DNA of 9,468 nt from Candidatus Omnitrophota bacterium (GCA_021735115.1 JAIPHQ010000019.1:1-9468), one strand, 5' to 3'; counted from the stretch's first letter, positions 1 through 5,017 are shown. Notes: generated by a model from the letters alone, not told the origin. Translations and numbers: made by a program.

Positions 1-53
1 ACAACTGACTGTTGATTTTTTTGAGATAAACAACCTTTAATTTTACAGATCAT
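1..53 (-). CDS. ruvA: RuvA, N-terminal fragment (cut by window edge)
   Basis: Only the first 17 codons and two bases are inside the window. Reading leftward from the ATG at 53 gives MICKIKGCLSQKNQQSV, which has the pattern of RuvA N-termini (M-I-x-x-I-x-G-x-L, the first strand of the OB-fold). RuvA is the tetrameric protein that binds Holliday junctions and recruits the RuvB motor for branch migration. The start lies 2 bases after the ruvC stop codon, with a GAAGG-like ribosome site inside the end of ruvC, so translation is probably coupled. The order yebC-ruvC-ruvA is a common bacterial arrangement and supports the call more than the short peptide does. The rest of the gene lies left of the window. 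Confidence 0.75.
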   Translation of the reverse strand, partial: MICKIKGCLSQKNQQSV

Positions 54-55
54 CT

Positions 56-556
56 TTATCGCCTTCTTTGTAAAAATAATTTATCTTTAAAATTTTGGGT
101 ATGAGAAAAAGCAAACACCAATGAAAATGCATCAGCAGTATGCACAGATTTAAATTTTTGCCCCATTATATTTTCTGCCATCTTTTTTACTTGTCTTGAA
201 TCTACATTTCCCTTGCCTAACATTGCCTTTCTAGCCCGAGTTGGCGGATATTCAAAATAGTCAAGTTCTGATTGGTAAGCTAATAAAGCAATAATCCCCT
301 TGATTTGGGCTAAGACACCTAAAGTTGTTGGATGACGGTAGTGTGAATACAGCTTTTCGACAATTATCGCTTTCGGGCTATAGCCTAAAACCTCTCCCTT
401 TAGTTTAGCATAAATTAAATGTATTTTTTCAGGTAGGTCTTTTTTAGGGTCAGGTTTTATCTGGCCTTCTTTTATCAAGTTAATTTTACGCCCGTTAACA
501 CTACAGATAACATAGCCACAAGTGCGTAGACCTAAATCTATCGCCAAAACATCCAT
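56..556 (-). CDS. ruvC: Crossover junction endodeoxyribonuclease RuvC
   Basis: RuvC is the dimeric resolvase that cuts Holliday junctions symmetrically during recombinational repair, acting with RuvAB. The 166-residue product has the usual family length and the RNase H-like fold signature: IDLGLRTCGY (catalytic Asp7), VEKLY (Glu67), the basic stretch YPPTRARKAMLGKGNV around residues 103-118, and HTADAF near the end with His139 and Asp142. The third acidic position of E. coli RuvC (Asp138) is His here, as known for the Thermus enzyme, so this is an accepted variant and not a lost active site. The ATG at 556 follows the yebC stop by 2 bases and has only a weak Shine-Dalgarno, which suggests translational coupling to yebC. 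The C-terminal tail (KDKLFLQRRR) is short and basic. Identification is firm. Confidence 0.96.
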   Translation of the reverse strand: MDVLAIDLGLRTCGYVICSVNGRKINLIKEGQIKPDPKKDLPEKIHLIYAKLKGEVLGYSPKAIIVEKLYSHYRHPTTLGVLAQIKGIIALLAYQSELDYFEYPPTRARKAMLGKGNVDSRQVKKMAENIMGQKFKSVHTADAFSLVFAFSHTQNFKDKLFLQRRR

Positions 557-558
557 TT

Positions 559-1314
559 TTAAATTTCTTGAGCAATCTCTTCTAAGACTTCATCAGGTAT
601 ATCAAAGTTTGCATAAACTTTTTGTACATCATCATGATCTTCTAACGCCTCAACTAATGTCAGTACCTGTTTTGCTTGATTGCCTGATAATTTGATTGTT
701 GAATTAGGAATTTTAGTAAGTTCAGCTTCTTCCCACTTTATATTTTTTGCAGTTAAAGCTTCTTTGATCGCTTCTAAGTCCTTTGGTTCAGAAAAAATTT
801 CATAATTTTTGTCGCTAGATTTAATATCTTCTGCACCAACATCAACAGTTATCGAAAATAACTCTTCTTCATCTATTTGAGATTGGCTAACTAGGATATA
901 TCCTTTGGGAGTAAAAATCCATGAAACACTTCCGGCTCCGGCTAAATTTCCGCTTTTCTTTGAAAAAATATTTCGAATTTCAGCTGAAGACCTATTTTTA
1001 TTATCAGTTAGTGCCTCAACCAATATTGCAACTCCGCCTGGGCCATAGCCTTCGAAGATACAACTTTCATAACTTACACCGGGTAGTTCTCCAGTTCCTT
1101 TTTTAATTGCCTTTTCAATATTGTCTTTAGGCATATTTGCATCATTTGCGCGTGATATAGCTGTACGCAAGGCGGGATTCATATCCGGATCTCCACCACC
1201 ATCTTTTGCAGCAACAGTTATCTCCCGGATTAATTTAGTAAAAAGTTTACCCCTCTTAGCATCAGCTGCACCCTTTTTATGCTTAATACTTGCCCATTTT
1301 GAATGACCACTCAT
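559..1314 (-). CDS. yebC: YebC/PmpR (TACO1) family protein
   Basis: This is a 251-residue member of the YebC/PmpR family, within the usual 240-250 range. It opens with the hallmark MSGHSKWASIKHKKGAADAK, continues with the NMPKDNIEKAIKKG helix (about residues 60-73) and the FEGYGPGGVAILVEALTDN segment (about 87-105), and has an acidic C-terminal domain. Family members were long annotated as transcriptional regulators; the mitochondrial relative TACO1 and newer bacterial work point to a ribosome-associated role that relieves stalling at proline-rich stretches. No DNA target can be inferred here. The start has a strong GGAGG five bases upstream. It sits directly before ruvC, a conserved neighbourhood in many bacteria, and 32 bases after the RNase H gene, so it is probably part of the same transcript. 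Confidence 0.95.
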   Translation of the reverse strand: MSGHSKWASIKHKKGAADAKRGKLFTKLIREITVAAKDGGGDPDMNPALRTAISRANDANMPKDNIEKAIKKGTGELPGVSYESCIFEGYGPGGVAILVEALTDNKNRSSAEIRNIFSKKSGNLAGAGSVSWIFTPKGYILVSQSQIDEEELFSITVDVGAEDIKSSDKNYEIFSEPKDLEAIKEALTAKNIKWEEAELTKIPNSTIKLSGNQAKQVLTLVEALEDHDDVQKVYANFDIPDEVLEEIAQEI

Positions 1315-1346
1315 ATTTACCTCCTGCTATAGTAGCTAATTATTTT

Positions 1347-1745
1347 TTATTGAGTTAAAAATCCAGTCGCTTTTTTTGCCAATTTATCGGCTTCTTTATT
1401 TTTATCGCGTAATATATGTTCTATTTTAAATTTATCAAATTTTGAGATAATTTTTTTAGCTAAAGTATAAAGCGGTAATATGTTTTGATGTTTAACTTTA
1501 AAATTACCATTTATCTGTTCACAAACTAATTTACTGTCGGTATAAACCAGGCATTCTTTTTGGCCGCTGGTAACTATATCGGTTAAAGCAAAAATTAAGC
1601 CCATATATTCAGCAAAGTTATTGGATTGGATTCCCAGATAAATACTTTCTTCTTTAATAACCTTTTTGTTCTTATAAATTAAGTAACCAATCCCAGCTTT
1701 ACCGGGATTACCAATTGAAGACCCATCAATATATGCAGTAATCAT
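1347..1745 (-). CDS. rnhA: Ribonuclease HI family protein
   Basis: The product removes RNA from RNA:DNA hybrids. I place the start at the ATG at 1745 (132 residues), where the conserved first strand begins (MITAYIDGSSIGNPGKAG); a reading frame extends 13 codons further upstream but that part has no family resemblance and lies inside the preceding gene. The four metal-binding carboxylates are all visible: Asp7 (YIDGSS), Glu46 (NNFAEYMG), Asp70 (YTDSK) and Asp120 (NKEADKLAKKA). The short form without a basic protrusion resembles the YpdQ/Rv2228c-type RNase HI rather than E. coli RnhA. The start overlaps the stop of the zinc-ribbon gene as ATGA, with a GAGG about 10 bases before it, so the two are translationally coupled. 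The pairing with a C4 zinc-ribbon gene is also known in mycobacteria (Rv2228c/Rv2229c). Confidence 0.9.
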   Translation of the reverse strand: MITAYIDGSSIGNPGKAGIGYLIYKNKKVIKEESIYLGIQSNNFAEYMGLIFALTDIVTSGQKECLVYTDSKLVCEQINGNFKVKHQNILPLYTLAKKIISKFDKFKIEHILRDKNKEADKLAKKATGFLTQ

Positions 1746-2467
1746 AATTCTAGGTCCTCGGGAATATAAAGGATACGTACACAACTTTCACATAAAATTA
1801 ATCTATCGTACATCTTTATCTCATTTATTTTTTGCCGGGTCAATGACATATGACAAGCTCCGCAATTATTATTTAAAACTGGAACGATTGCAAGGCCGTT
1901 TCGTTTCTTAAGAAGTTCTTGGTATTGATTAAGAATCTTTTGATCAACATCACCAACGGAACTATCCCGTTTATTTTTTAATTCTTTTATCTTTTGACCA
2001 ATTTCGTTGGTTTGTTTTTCTAAATTATTAATTTCTTGCTTTATTTTGCCAGATTCGGCGTCAACATTTTCTTTTTCTTTTTTAACGTTTACTCTTTCTT
2101 GTTCTATTCTATCTAAAAATTTTATTAATTCTTCTTCGGCACAGGATATATCGGCTTCGATTGAACTTATTTCACCTAATTTTACTTGATATTCCTTGTT
2201 AGATTTTAATTGATAAAGTTGTGCTTTTGCCTTTTTTAGGTTTTCTTCTTTTTGGGCAAGTTCTCCTTCTTTATTATTTTTTTCTAACTCTAGCCGGTTT
2301 ATTTTATCTTTAAATGCAGTAAATTCTTTTTGTTTTTCTTCAAGCTGCTCTTTTAATTCAGCAATTTTTTTAGGTATATTATTGCTTTTTTGAAGATCAA
2401 GCTGATAAATTTCTTTGTCGATCTCTTGTAATTTTATTAATTTTTTTATTTCATCTTTTAAATTCAT
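1742..2467 (-). CDS. C4-type zinc-ribbon coiled-coil protein (PF02591/CT398-like)
   Basis: The 241-residue product has a long coiled coil, rich in Lys, Glu and Gln, over about residues 5-180, and a C-terminal zinc ribbon with Cys202-x2-Cys205 (CGAC) and Cys226-x2-Cys229 (CESC). This is the layout of the family that includes Chlamydia CT398 and mycobacterial Rv2229c. In CT398 a hairpin-like coiled coil binds partner proteins, reported to include sigma54 and secretion components; the general function is still unsettled, so nucleic-acid or RNA polymerase association here is inference. The ATG at 2467 has an AGGA ribosome site 5-9 bases upstream. The gene ends in an ATGA overlap with RNase HI, which implies co-expression. 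Upstream lie a heptamer repeat and a tRNA-Ile gene, from which transcription may read through, as I see no terminator between them. Confidence 0.85.
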   Translation of the reverse strand: MNLKDEIKKLIKLQEIDKEIYQLDLQKSNNIPKKIAELKEQLEEKQKEFTAFKDKINRLELEKNNKEGELAQKEENLKKAKAQLYQLKSNKEYQVKLGEISSIEADISCAEEELIKFLDRIEQERVNVKKEKENVDAESGKIKQEINNLEKQTNEIGQKIKELKNKRDSSVGDVDQKILNQYQELLKKRNGLAIVPVLNNNCGACHMSLTRQKINEIKMYDRLILCESCVRILYIPEDLEL

Positions 2468-2487
2468 TAATTTCCTATTTTTTGAAA

Positions 2488-2522
2488 AACCATTAGCTAT
2501 AAGCCATTCGCTATTAGCTATT
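2488..2522. repeat. Imperfect 7-base tandem repeat, five units
   Basis: Five consecutive heptamers can be read on the plus strand: AACCATT, AGCTATA, AGCCATT, CGCTATT and AGCTATT (2488-2494, 2495-2501, 2502-2508, 2509-2515, 2516-2522), with consensus close to AGCTATT. The array fills the gap between the 3' end of the tRNA-Ile gene and the zinc-ribbon gene and begins 6 bases from the tRNA end. Similar degenerate heptamer arrays occur between genes in some bacterial genomes, for example the short tandemly repeated sequences of cyanobacteria, but I cannot place this one in a named family. Confidence 0.65.
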
Positions 2523-2527
2523 TGACG

Positions 2528-2602
2528 TGGGCCCGGGAGGATTTGAACCTCCGACCAACTGATTATGAGTCAGCTGCTCTAACCAGGCTGAGCTACAGGC
2601 CC
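2528..2602 (-). tRNA. tRNA-Ile(CAT), lysidine type
   Basis: The minus strand folds as a full cloverleaf: acceptor GGGCCTG/CGGGCCC with one U-G pair, D arm starting TAGCTCAG, anticodon stem GCTGA/TCAGT with loop CTCATAA, and T arm GGAGG-TTCAAAT-CCTCC with discriminator A73. The anticodon CAT lies at 2565-2567. CAT tRNAs can be initiator Met, elongator Met or Ile2. The C1-A72 type mismatch of initiators is absent (G1-C72 here), and the C4-G69 and C5-G68 pairs are the known determinants for TilS, which converts C34 to lysidine so that the tRNA reads AUA as isoleucine. I therefore favour Ile2 over elongator Met. The CCA end is not encoded (ACG follows), so a tRNA nucleotidyltransferase must add it. 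A consensus promoter lies just upstream. Confidence 0.9.
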
Positions 2603-2624
2603 ATTCTATTCAAAAAAGCATAAA

Positions 2625-2653
2625 ATTATAGCAATTTATCTATAGAAAAGCAA
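2625..2653 (-). promoter_or_regulatory. Promoter for tRNA-Ile
   Basis: On the minus strand TTGCTT (2648-2653) is followed after exactly 17 bases by a perfect TATAAT (2625-2630). Transcription would begin near 2618, leaving a 5' leader of about 15 bases for RNase P to remove. It may also drive the zinc-ribbon, rnhA, yebC and ruv genes by read-through. Confidence 0.75.
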
Positions 2654-2654
2654 G

Positions 2655-2690
2655 GTTTTTGTTATCAAAAACTTATCTAAAGATAAGGTT
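2655..2690 (-). terminator. Terminator at the end of trxA
   Basis: In the minus-strand sense CTTATC-TTTA-GATAAG (2687 to 2672) forms a six-pair hairpin followed by TTTTT. The trxA stop codon TAG (2677-2679) lies in the loop and 3' arm, so the hairpin uses the last coding bases. The next bases make a second low-GC inverted repeat, GTTTTTG-ATAA-CAAAAAC (2655-2672). The stem is short and AT-rich, so termination may be partial. Confidence 0.55.
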
Positions 2691-2994
2691 GAATAATGCC
2701 CATTAAGCTATCTTTAGGTAAAGCGCCAACTTTAGTATCCATAATATTTCCATCCTTTACAACCATTAAGGTAGGAATACTCATTATTGAATACTTTGTT
2801 GCAATTTCCGGTGCTTCGTCTAAATTAATCCTACAAACTTTTATTTTTTCGCCTACTTCATTTTCAATTTCTTCTAAAACCGGCTCTACCATCCTACATG
2901 GCCCACACCAAGGAGCCCAAAAATCAATTAAAACCGGAATTTCTGATTTTAAAACTTCACTATCAAAATTTACATTAGTTACTTCAACCGCCAT
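2677..2994 (-). CDS. trxA: Thioredoxin
   Basis: A 105-residue classical thioredoxin, the cytoplasmic disulfide reductase that is recharged by thioredoxin reductase. It shows WAPWCGPCRM with the redox pair Cys30 and Cys33, the buried acid Asp24 (IDFWAPW), and the cis-proline Pro74 (SIPTLMVV). Length matches the family. Cys54 (KVCRINLD) is an additional cysteine outside the active site. The ATG at 2994 has a GGAG about 8 bases upstream. The gene lies 25 bases after the basic coiled-coil gene and is probably co-transcribed with it from the promoters at 3379-3406 and 3619-3647. No thioredoxin reductase gene is in the window. Confidence 0.97.
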   Translation of the reverse strand: MAVEVTNVNFDSEVLKSEIPVLIDFWAPWCGPCRMVEPVLEEIENEVGEKIKVCRINLDEAPEIATKYSIMSIPTLMVVKDGNIMDTKVGALPKDSLMGIIQPYL

Positions 2995-3019
2995 AACAGA
3001 TCTCCTTTTTTTATTCTTA

Positions 3020-3334
3020 CTATTTAATTTTCTTGATTTCTTTTTCTAGGCCTTTGATCTCTTTACGTAGTTTATCAATTTTTTTTGTAGTGTTCCATTT
3101 ATTTTTTGCAGTTTTTGCGATAGTCTTACCGAGATCATAAATCAATCTTTCTTTTTTAACTTGAAGTGCGATTTTACGAGTCCTTTCGGCACCACGTTCA
3201 GATAATTGCCTTATTTGTTTTTCTCCGGTTGAAAGCATTTTTTTAGCATTGTCAATACCTTTTTCCAATTCCTTTCTTGCGTGGGGCCAATGTTTTGTTT
3301 TAATTTCTTGAAAAAAATCTTTTTTCTTTGCCAT
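3020..3334 (-). CDS. Basic coiled-coil protein of unknown function
   Basis: I do not recognise the family. I place the start at the ATG at 3334 (104 residues, MAKKKDFFQEIKTKHWPHAR), which has a strong GGAGG; the open frame runs 24 codons further upstream but that stretch contains a likely promoter (3379-3406) and has no ribosome site. The product is highly charged with many Lys and Arg, has no membrane segment and no signal peptide, and ends in a clear coiled coil (KIDKLRKEIKGLEKEIKKIK). A soluble helical protein that binds nucleic acid or membranes through its basic face is possible, but this is inference from composition only. It sits between the 54-residue gene and trxA in one leftward unit. 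Confidence 0.75.
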   Translation of the reverse strand: MAKKKDFFQEIKTKHWPHARKELEKGIDNAKKMLSTGEKQIRQLSERGAERTRKIALQVKKERLIYDLGKTIAKTAKNKWNTTKKIDKLRKEIKGLEKEIKKIK

Positions 3335-3378
3335 TACCACCTCCTTAAATGATATTAATGTTGTTGATAAGAGAAAAT

Positions 3379-3406
3379 ATTCTACCACAGCTTGATTTAT
3401 TTTCAA
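3379..3406 (-). promoter_or_regulatory. Probable internal promoter for the 104-residue gene and trxA
   Basis: Minus-strand TTGAAA (3401-3406), a 16-base spacer and TAGAAT (3379-3384) preceded by TGG, an extended -10 element. Transcription would start near 3372, about 38 bases before the ATG at 3334. It would let the downstream two genes be expressed apart from the 54-residue gene. Confidence 0.55.
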
Positions 3407-3411
3407 ACTAT

Positions 3412-3576
3412 CTATTTTTTCATAATAAGTTTTTCAAGATCAACTCGCAACTGGTTTGCAGTTCTTTTGGGAAGTTTAAATTGAGTCCTTAAAGTTGGGG
3501 TGCTGATTGTGAAAATAAAAATATCTGGATTTTCTTTAGATCTAGAAATTTGTAACGTTGTTTTAAATTTTTCCAT
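3412..3576 (-). CDS. Small protein of 54 residues, unknown function
   Basis: The frame from the ATG at 3576 to the TAG at 3412-3414 encodes 54 residues, beginning MEKFKTTLQISRSKENPDIF and ending LRVDLEKLIMKK. It is preceded by a perfect AAGGAGG six bases before the ATG and by a consensus promoter (3619-3647), which together make it very likely to be translated. The product is basic, without a membrane segment or cysteines. Its pattern (an N-terminal strand-like part with alternating hydrophobics, then a helix with TANQLRVDLEKLI) suggests a small alpha/beta fold. I know no family for it. It is the first gene of the leftward unit that continues to the basic coiled-coil protein and trxA, with a 77-base gap to the next start. 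Confidence 0.75.
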   Translation of the reverse strand: MEKFKTTLQISRSKENPDIFIFTISTPTLRTQFKLPKRTANQLRVDLEKLIMKK

Positions 3577-3618
3577 TTTTGCCTCCTTAATTACTTTTGC
3601 TTTAGATGAATTTAAAAT

Positions 3619-3647
3619 ATTATAGCTCTTGAGTTTTGTAAGGTCAA
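3619..3647 (-). promoter_or_regulatory. Promoter of the 54-residue gene / trxA unit
   Basis: Minus-strand TTGACC (3642-3647), a 17-base spacer and a perfect TATAAT (3619-3624). Transcription would start near 3612 with a leader of about 36 bases carrying the AAGGAGG site. It lies back to back with the rightward promoter at 3662-3690, so the two could interfere or be co-regulated. Confidence 0.75.
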
Positions 3648-3661
3648 AATTAAAAATAAGT

Positions 3662-3690
3662 TTTAACTTTACAATAATTTATGGTATATT
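3662..3690 (+). promoter_or_regulatory. Promoter of the PQ-loop gene
   Basis: TTTAAC (3662-3667), a 17-base spacer and TATATT (3685-3690) preceded by TGG, an extended -10. The weak -35 is offset by the extended -10. Transcription would begin near 3697, leaving a leader of about 18 bases that contains the AAAGGAG ribosome site (3703-3709). Confidence 0.55.
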
Positions 3691-3714
3691 ATTTCTTAAA
3701 TTAAAGGAGAAAAA

Positions 3715-3987
3715 ATGACAGAAAAAATAGCTTTAATTGCAGCCATAGTTTTACCTTTTTGGAATATTCCCCTAATTGCCAGAATGATAAAACGTAGATC
3801 ATCGGCTGATATTAGCCTACATTGGGCTTTAGGGGTCTGGATTTGTTTTATTTTGATGGCCCCGGAAGCCTTTAAATCCAGCGACTTAGTTTGGAAAACC
3901 TTTAATATTGTAAATTTAGCTTTATTCAGCCTGGTGATAGCAGTAATTCTTTACTACCGCCAAAAAAAGTTCTTCCCAAAAAACTAA
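3715..3987 (+). CDS. Small three-helix PQ-loop (SemiSWEET-like) membrane protein
   Basis: The 90-residue product has three hydrophobic segments, about residues 5-22, 36-51 and 64-82, and a short basic tail. The first loop, NIPLIARMIKRRSSADISL, matches the PQ-loop repeat pattern (hydrophobic helix, PQ, I-x-K-x-x-S-x-x-x-S), although the PQ pair itself reads as PL (Pro19-Leu20). Length and three-helix layout are those of bacterial SemiSWEETs, which dimerise to form a sugar uniporter; other PQ-loop proteins carry other substrates, so the substrate is not predictable. Expected location is the inner membrane. The start has AAAGGAG five bases upstream. The gene stands alone, divergent from the 54-residue gene, and ends at the bidirectional terminator at 4004-4042. 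Confidence 0.65.
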   Translation: MTEKIALIAAIVLPFWNIPLIARMIKRRSSADISLHWALGVWICFILMAPEAFKSSDLVWKTFNIVNLALFSLVIAVILYYRQKKFFPKN

Positions 3988-4003
3988 TCGAAAGTAAGTT
4001 AAT

Positions 4004-4042
4004 AAAAAAAGTAGCCCTATAATTTTATAAGGCTACTTTTTT
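4004..4042. terminator. Bidirectional intrinsic terminator
   Basis: A7-GTAGCC (4004-4016) pairs with GGCTAC-T6 (4031-4042), and an inner TATA/TATA pair extends the stem past one C-A mismatch. Both orientations give a GC stem followed by a T-run (six Ts on plus, seven on minus). It lies between the convergent PQ-loop gene and the lipoprotein gene and can end both transcripts. Confidence 0.85.
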
Positions 4043-4051
4043 AGATCAAAA

Positions 4052-4083
4052 TTTAGGAGAAAAATTATTGTTTTTCTCCTAAA
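4052..4083 (-). terminator. 13-bp perfect hairpin overlapping the lipoprotein stop codon
   Basis: TTTAGGAGAAAAA (4052-4064) and TTTTTCTCCTAAA (4071-4083) are a perfect 13-base inverted repeat with a 6-base loop. On the minus strand the loop reads CAATAA, which contains the last codon and stop of the lipoprotein gene. Only four Ts follow the stem on the minus strand, so it may act as a terminator, or as a 3' barrier to exonucleases ahead of the stronger terminator at 4004-4042. Confidence 0.6.
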
Positions 4084-4415
4084 GCCTGCATGTAAACATT
4101 TAATCTTTCCTTTAATGAATTTAAAGAATTAGCTATAGCGCTTATTTCTTCTTTGATCTTCTTTGCGTCTTCTCCCAACATTTTAGTTACTGGAATCTCT
4201 TGAAGTTTTGCTTTTAGGCTTTCTAGCTCAGATTTTTTTGATTCAATAACTGATTTGTATTTACTTATCATACTATCTAGGCTGCTAACAGTCATTGCTT
4301 CTGCTTCGCTTTTTACCTCAGAGATTGGTTTATCTTCACTTACACCTGCGCTACAACCTGCAGCTAACACACTAACCAAAACTAAAACCAAAAGCATCTT
4401 ACCCAATTGAAACAT
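4065..4415 (-). CDS. Small coiled-coil lipoprotein
   Basis: The 116-residue precursor has a lipoprotein signal peptide: Lys6, a hydrophobic core (LLVLVLVSVL, residues 8-17) and the lipobox LAAGC with Cys21 as the lipidated residue. The mature part of about 95 residues is almost wholly helical, with a likely coiled coil from about residue 40 to 112, and has no enzyme motif. Ser22 at position +2 argues against inner-membrane retention by the Asp+2 rule, if Lol sorting applies. The size and helix recall Lpp-like or periplasmic spacer lipoproteins, but there is no C-terminal Lys-Tyr-Arg peptidoglycan anchor. The start has a strong GGAGG and lies 15 bases after the rubrerythrin-like gene, so both are on one transcript; a functional link is unproven. 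Confidence 0.8.
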   Translation of the reverse strand: MFQLGKMLLVLVLVSVLAAGCSAGVSEDKPISEVKSEAEAMTVSSLDSMISKYKSVIESKKSELESLKAKLQEIPVTKMLGEDAKKIKEEISAIANSLNSLKERLNVYMQALGEKQ

Positions 4416-4430
4416 AACACACCTCCTTTT

Positions 4431-4943
4431 TTAAATATTTTCAGAAAATACCAAGTGATCCTTTTCAATTTCAACCAGAGCCAAAAAAAGCTCTTTAATC
4501 CTTGCATTCTCAGCCTCATTAGCCGCTTTAGCATAAAACTGAATTGCTTTAGTTTCTCTAGCGTGTGATTCGGCTAAATTCTCACTGTTGGCATTACTGC
4601 AGGTGTCATCGCCTTCTGGGATTGTATCTAGCTTTAATATCTTCTTCCAAATGCTTGCATGTTCTGCCTCAACTTTTGACAAGGCTTTAAACAACAACCT
4701 TCCGTATTCGTCTTCAGAGTTTTTTGAAGCACAAGCATAAAAAGTAGCATTACTGATTTCAACCTTTAATGCATATTCAGCATTGGCTTTATCGGTATCA
4801 TTTAACTCTAGGTCAAAATCAACTTTAGCTTCGTTTATGTCTTTAATATACCCTCTGTGCGCTCCGCAAAAAGGACAATTGTCGGGTGCAGTTTCTCCGA
4901 TATAAGGGTCACCACAAATTTCACAGCGAAATAATTTTACCAT
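4431..4943 (-). CDS. Reverse-rubrerythrin-like protein (rubredoxin-like plus ferritin-like diiron domain)
   Basis: The 170-residue product starts with a rubredoxin-like metal site, Cys7-x2-Cys10 (CEICGDPYIG) and Cys23-x2-Cys26 (CPFCGA), followed by a four-helix ferritin-like domain. Candidate diiron ligands are Glu62, Glu92-x2-His95 (VEAEH), Glu130 and Glu160-x2-His163 (IEKDH), that is, the expected two halves each with an ExxH. The rubredoxin part is N-terminal, as in reverse rubrerythrins, and not C-terminal as in the classical type. Such proteins usually reduce hydrogen peroxide or protect anaerobes from oxygen, with electrons passing from the rubredoxin iron to the diiron site; the exact activity here is inference. 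The start has AAGGAGG. It is first in a pair with the lipoprotein gene. No Fur or PerR site is recognisable. Confidence 0.85.
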   Translation of the reverse strand: MVKLFRCEICGDPYIGETAPDNCPFCGAHRGYIKDINEAKVDFDLELNDTDKANAEYALKVEISNATFYACASKNSEDEYGRLLFKALSKVEAEHASIWKKILKLDTIPEGDDTCSNANSENLAESHARETKAIQFYAKAANEAENARIKELFLALVEIEKDHLVFSENI

Positions 4944-4989
4944 AATTCCTCCTTAAATTTCTTAATAATTAAATCCTTTATTGACGATT

Positions 4990-5017
4990 ATTTTAAACTA
5001 TAAACTAAATAATTCAA
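4990..5017 (-). promoter_or_regulatory. Possible promoter of the rubrerythrin-like gene
   Basis: Minus-strand TTGAAT (5012-5017), a 16-base spacer and TAAAAT (4990-4995), giving a start near 4983 and a leader of about 40 bases. The -35 overlaps the stop of the upstream LigD-type gene. In such AT-rich sequence this match could be chance. Confidence 0.4.

Noticed and set aside
56..556. Inactive RuvC, because one catalytic Asp is His139
   Set aside because: His at this position occurs in functional RuvC from Thermus, and the other catalytic residues are intact.
921..1306. Two 61-codon plus-strand frames (921-1106 and 1121-1306)
   Set aside because: Both lie antisense within yebC, have no ribosome site and encode composition-biased peptides.
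1746..1784. 13-codon N-terminal extension of RNase HI
   Set aside because: Family homology begins at the ATG at 1745, which forms a normal ATGA coupling with the gene before it.
2007..2189. 60-codon plus-strand frame opposite the zinc-ribbon gene
   Set aside because: Antisense shadow of the coiled-coil coding sequence; Ser/Phe-rich product is the reverse reading of Lys/Glu codons.
2528..2602. Initiator or elongator tRNA-Met
   Set aside because: G1-C72 rules out the initiator mismatch, and the C4-G69/C5-G68 pairs favour Ile2.
2696..3049. 117-codon plus-strand frame opposite trxA
   Set aside because: Entirely antisense to a certain thioredoxin gene, without ribosome site or promoter.
3335..3406. 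24-codon N-terminal extension of the basic coiled-coil gene
   Set aside because: The downstream ATG at 3334 has a perfect GGAGG and the extension overlaps a likely promoter.
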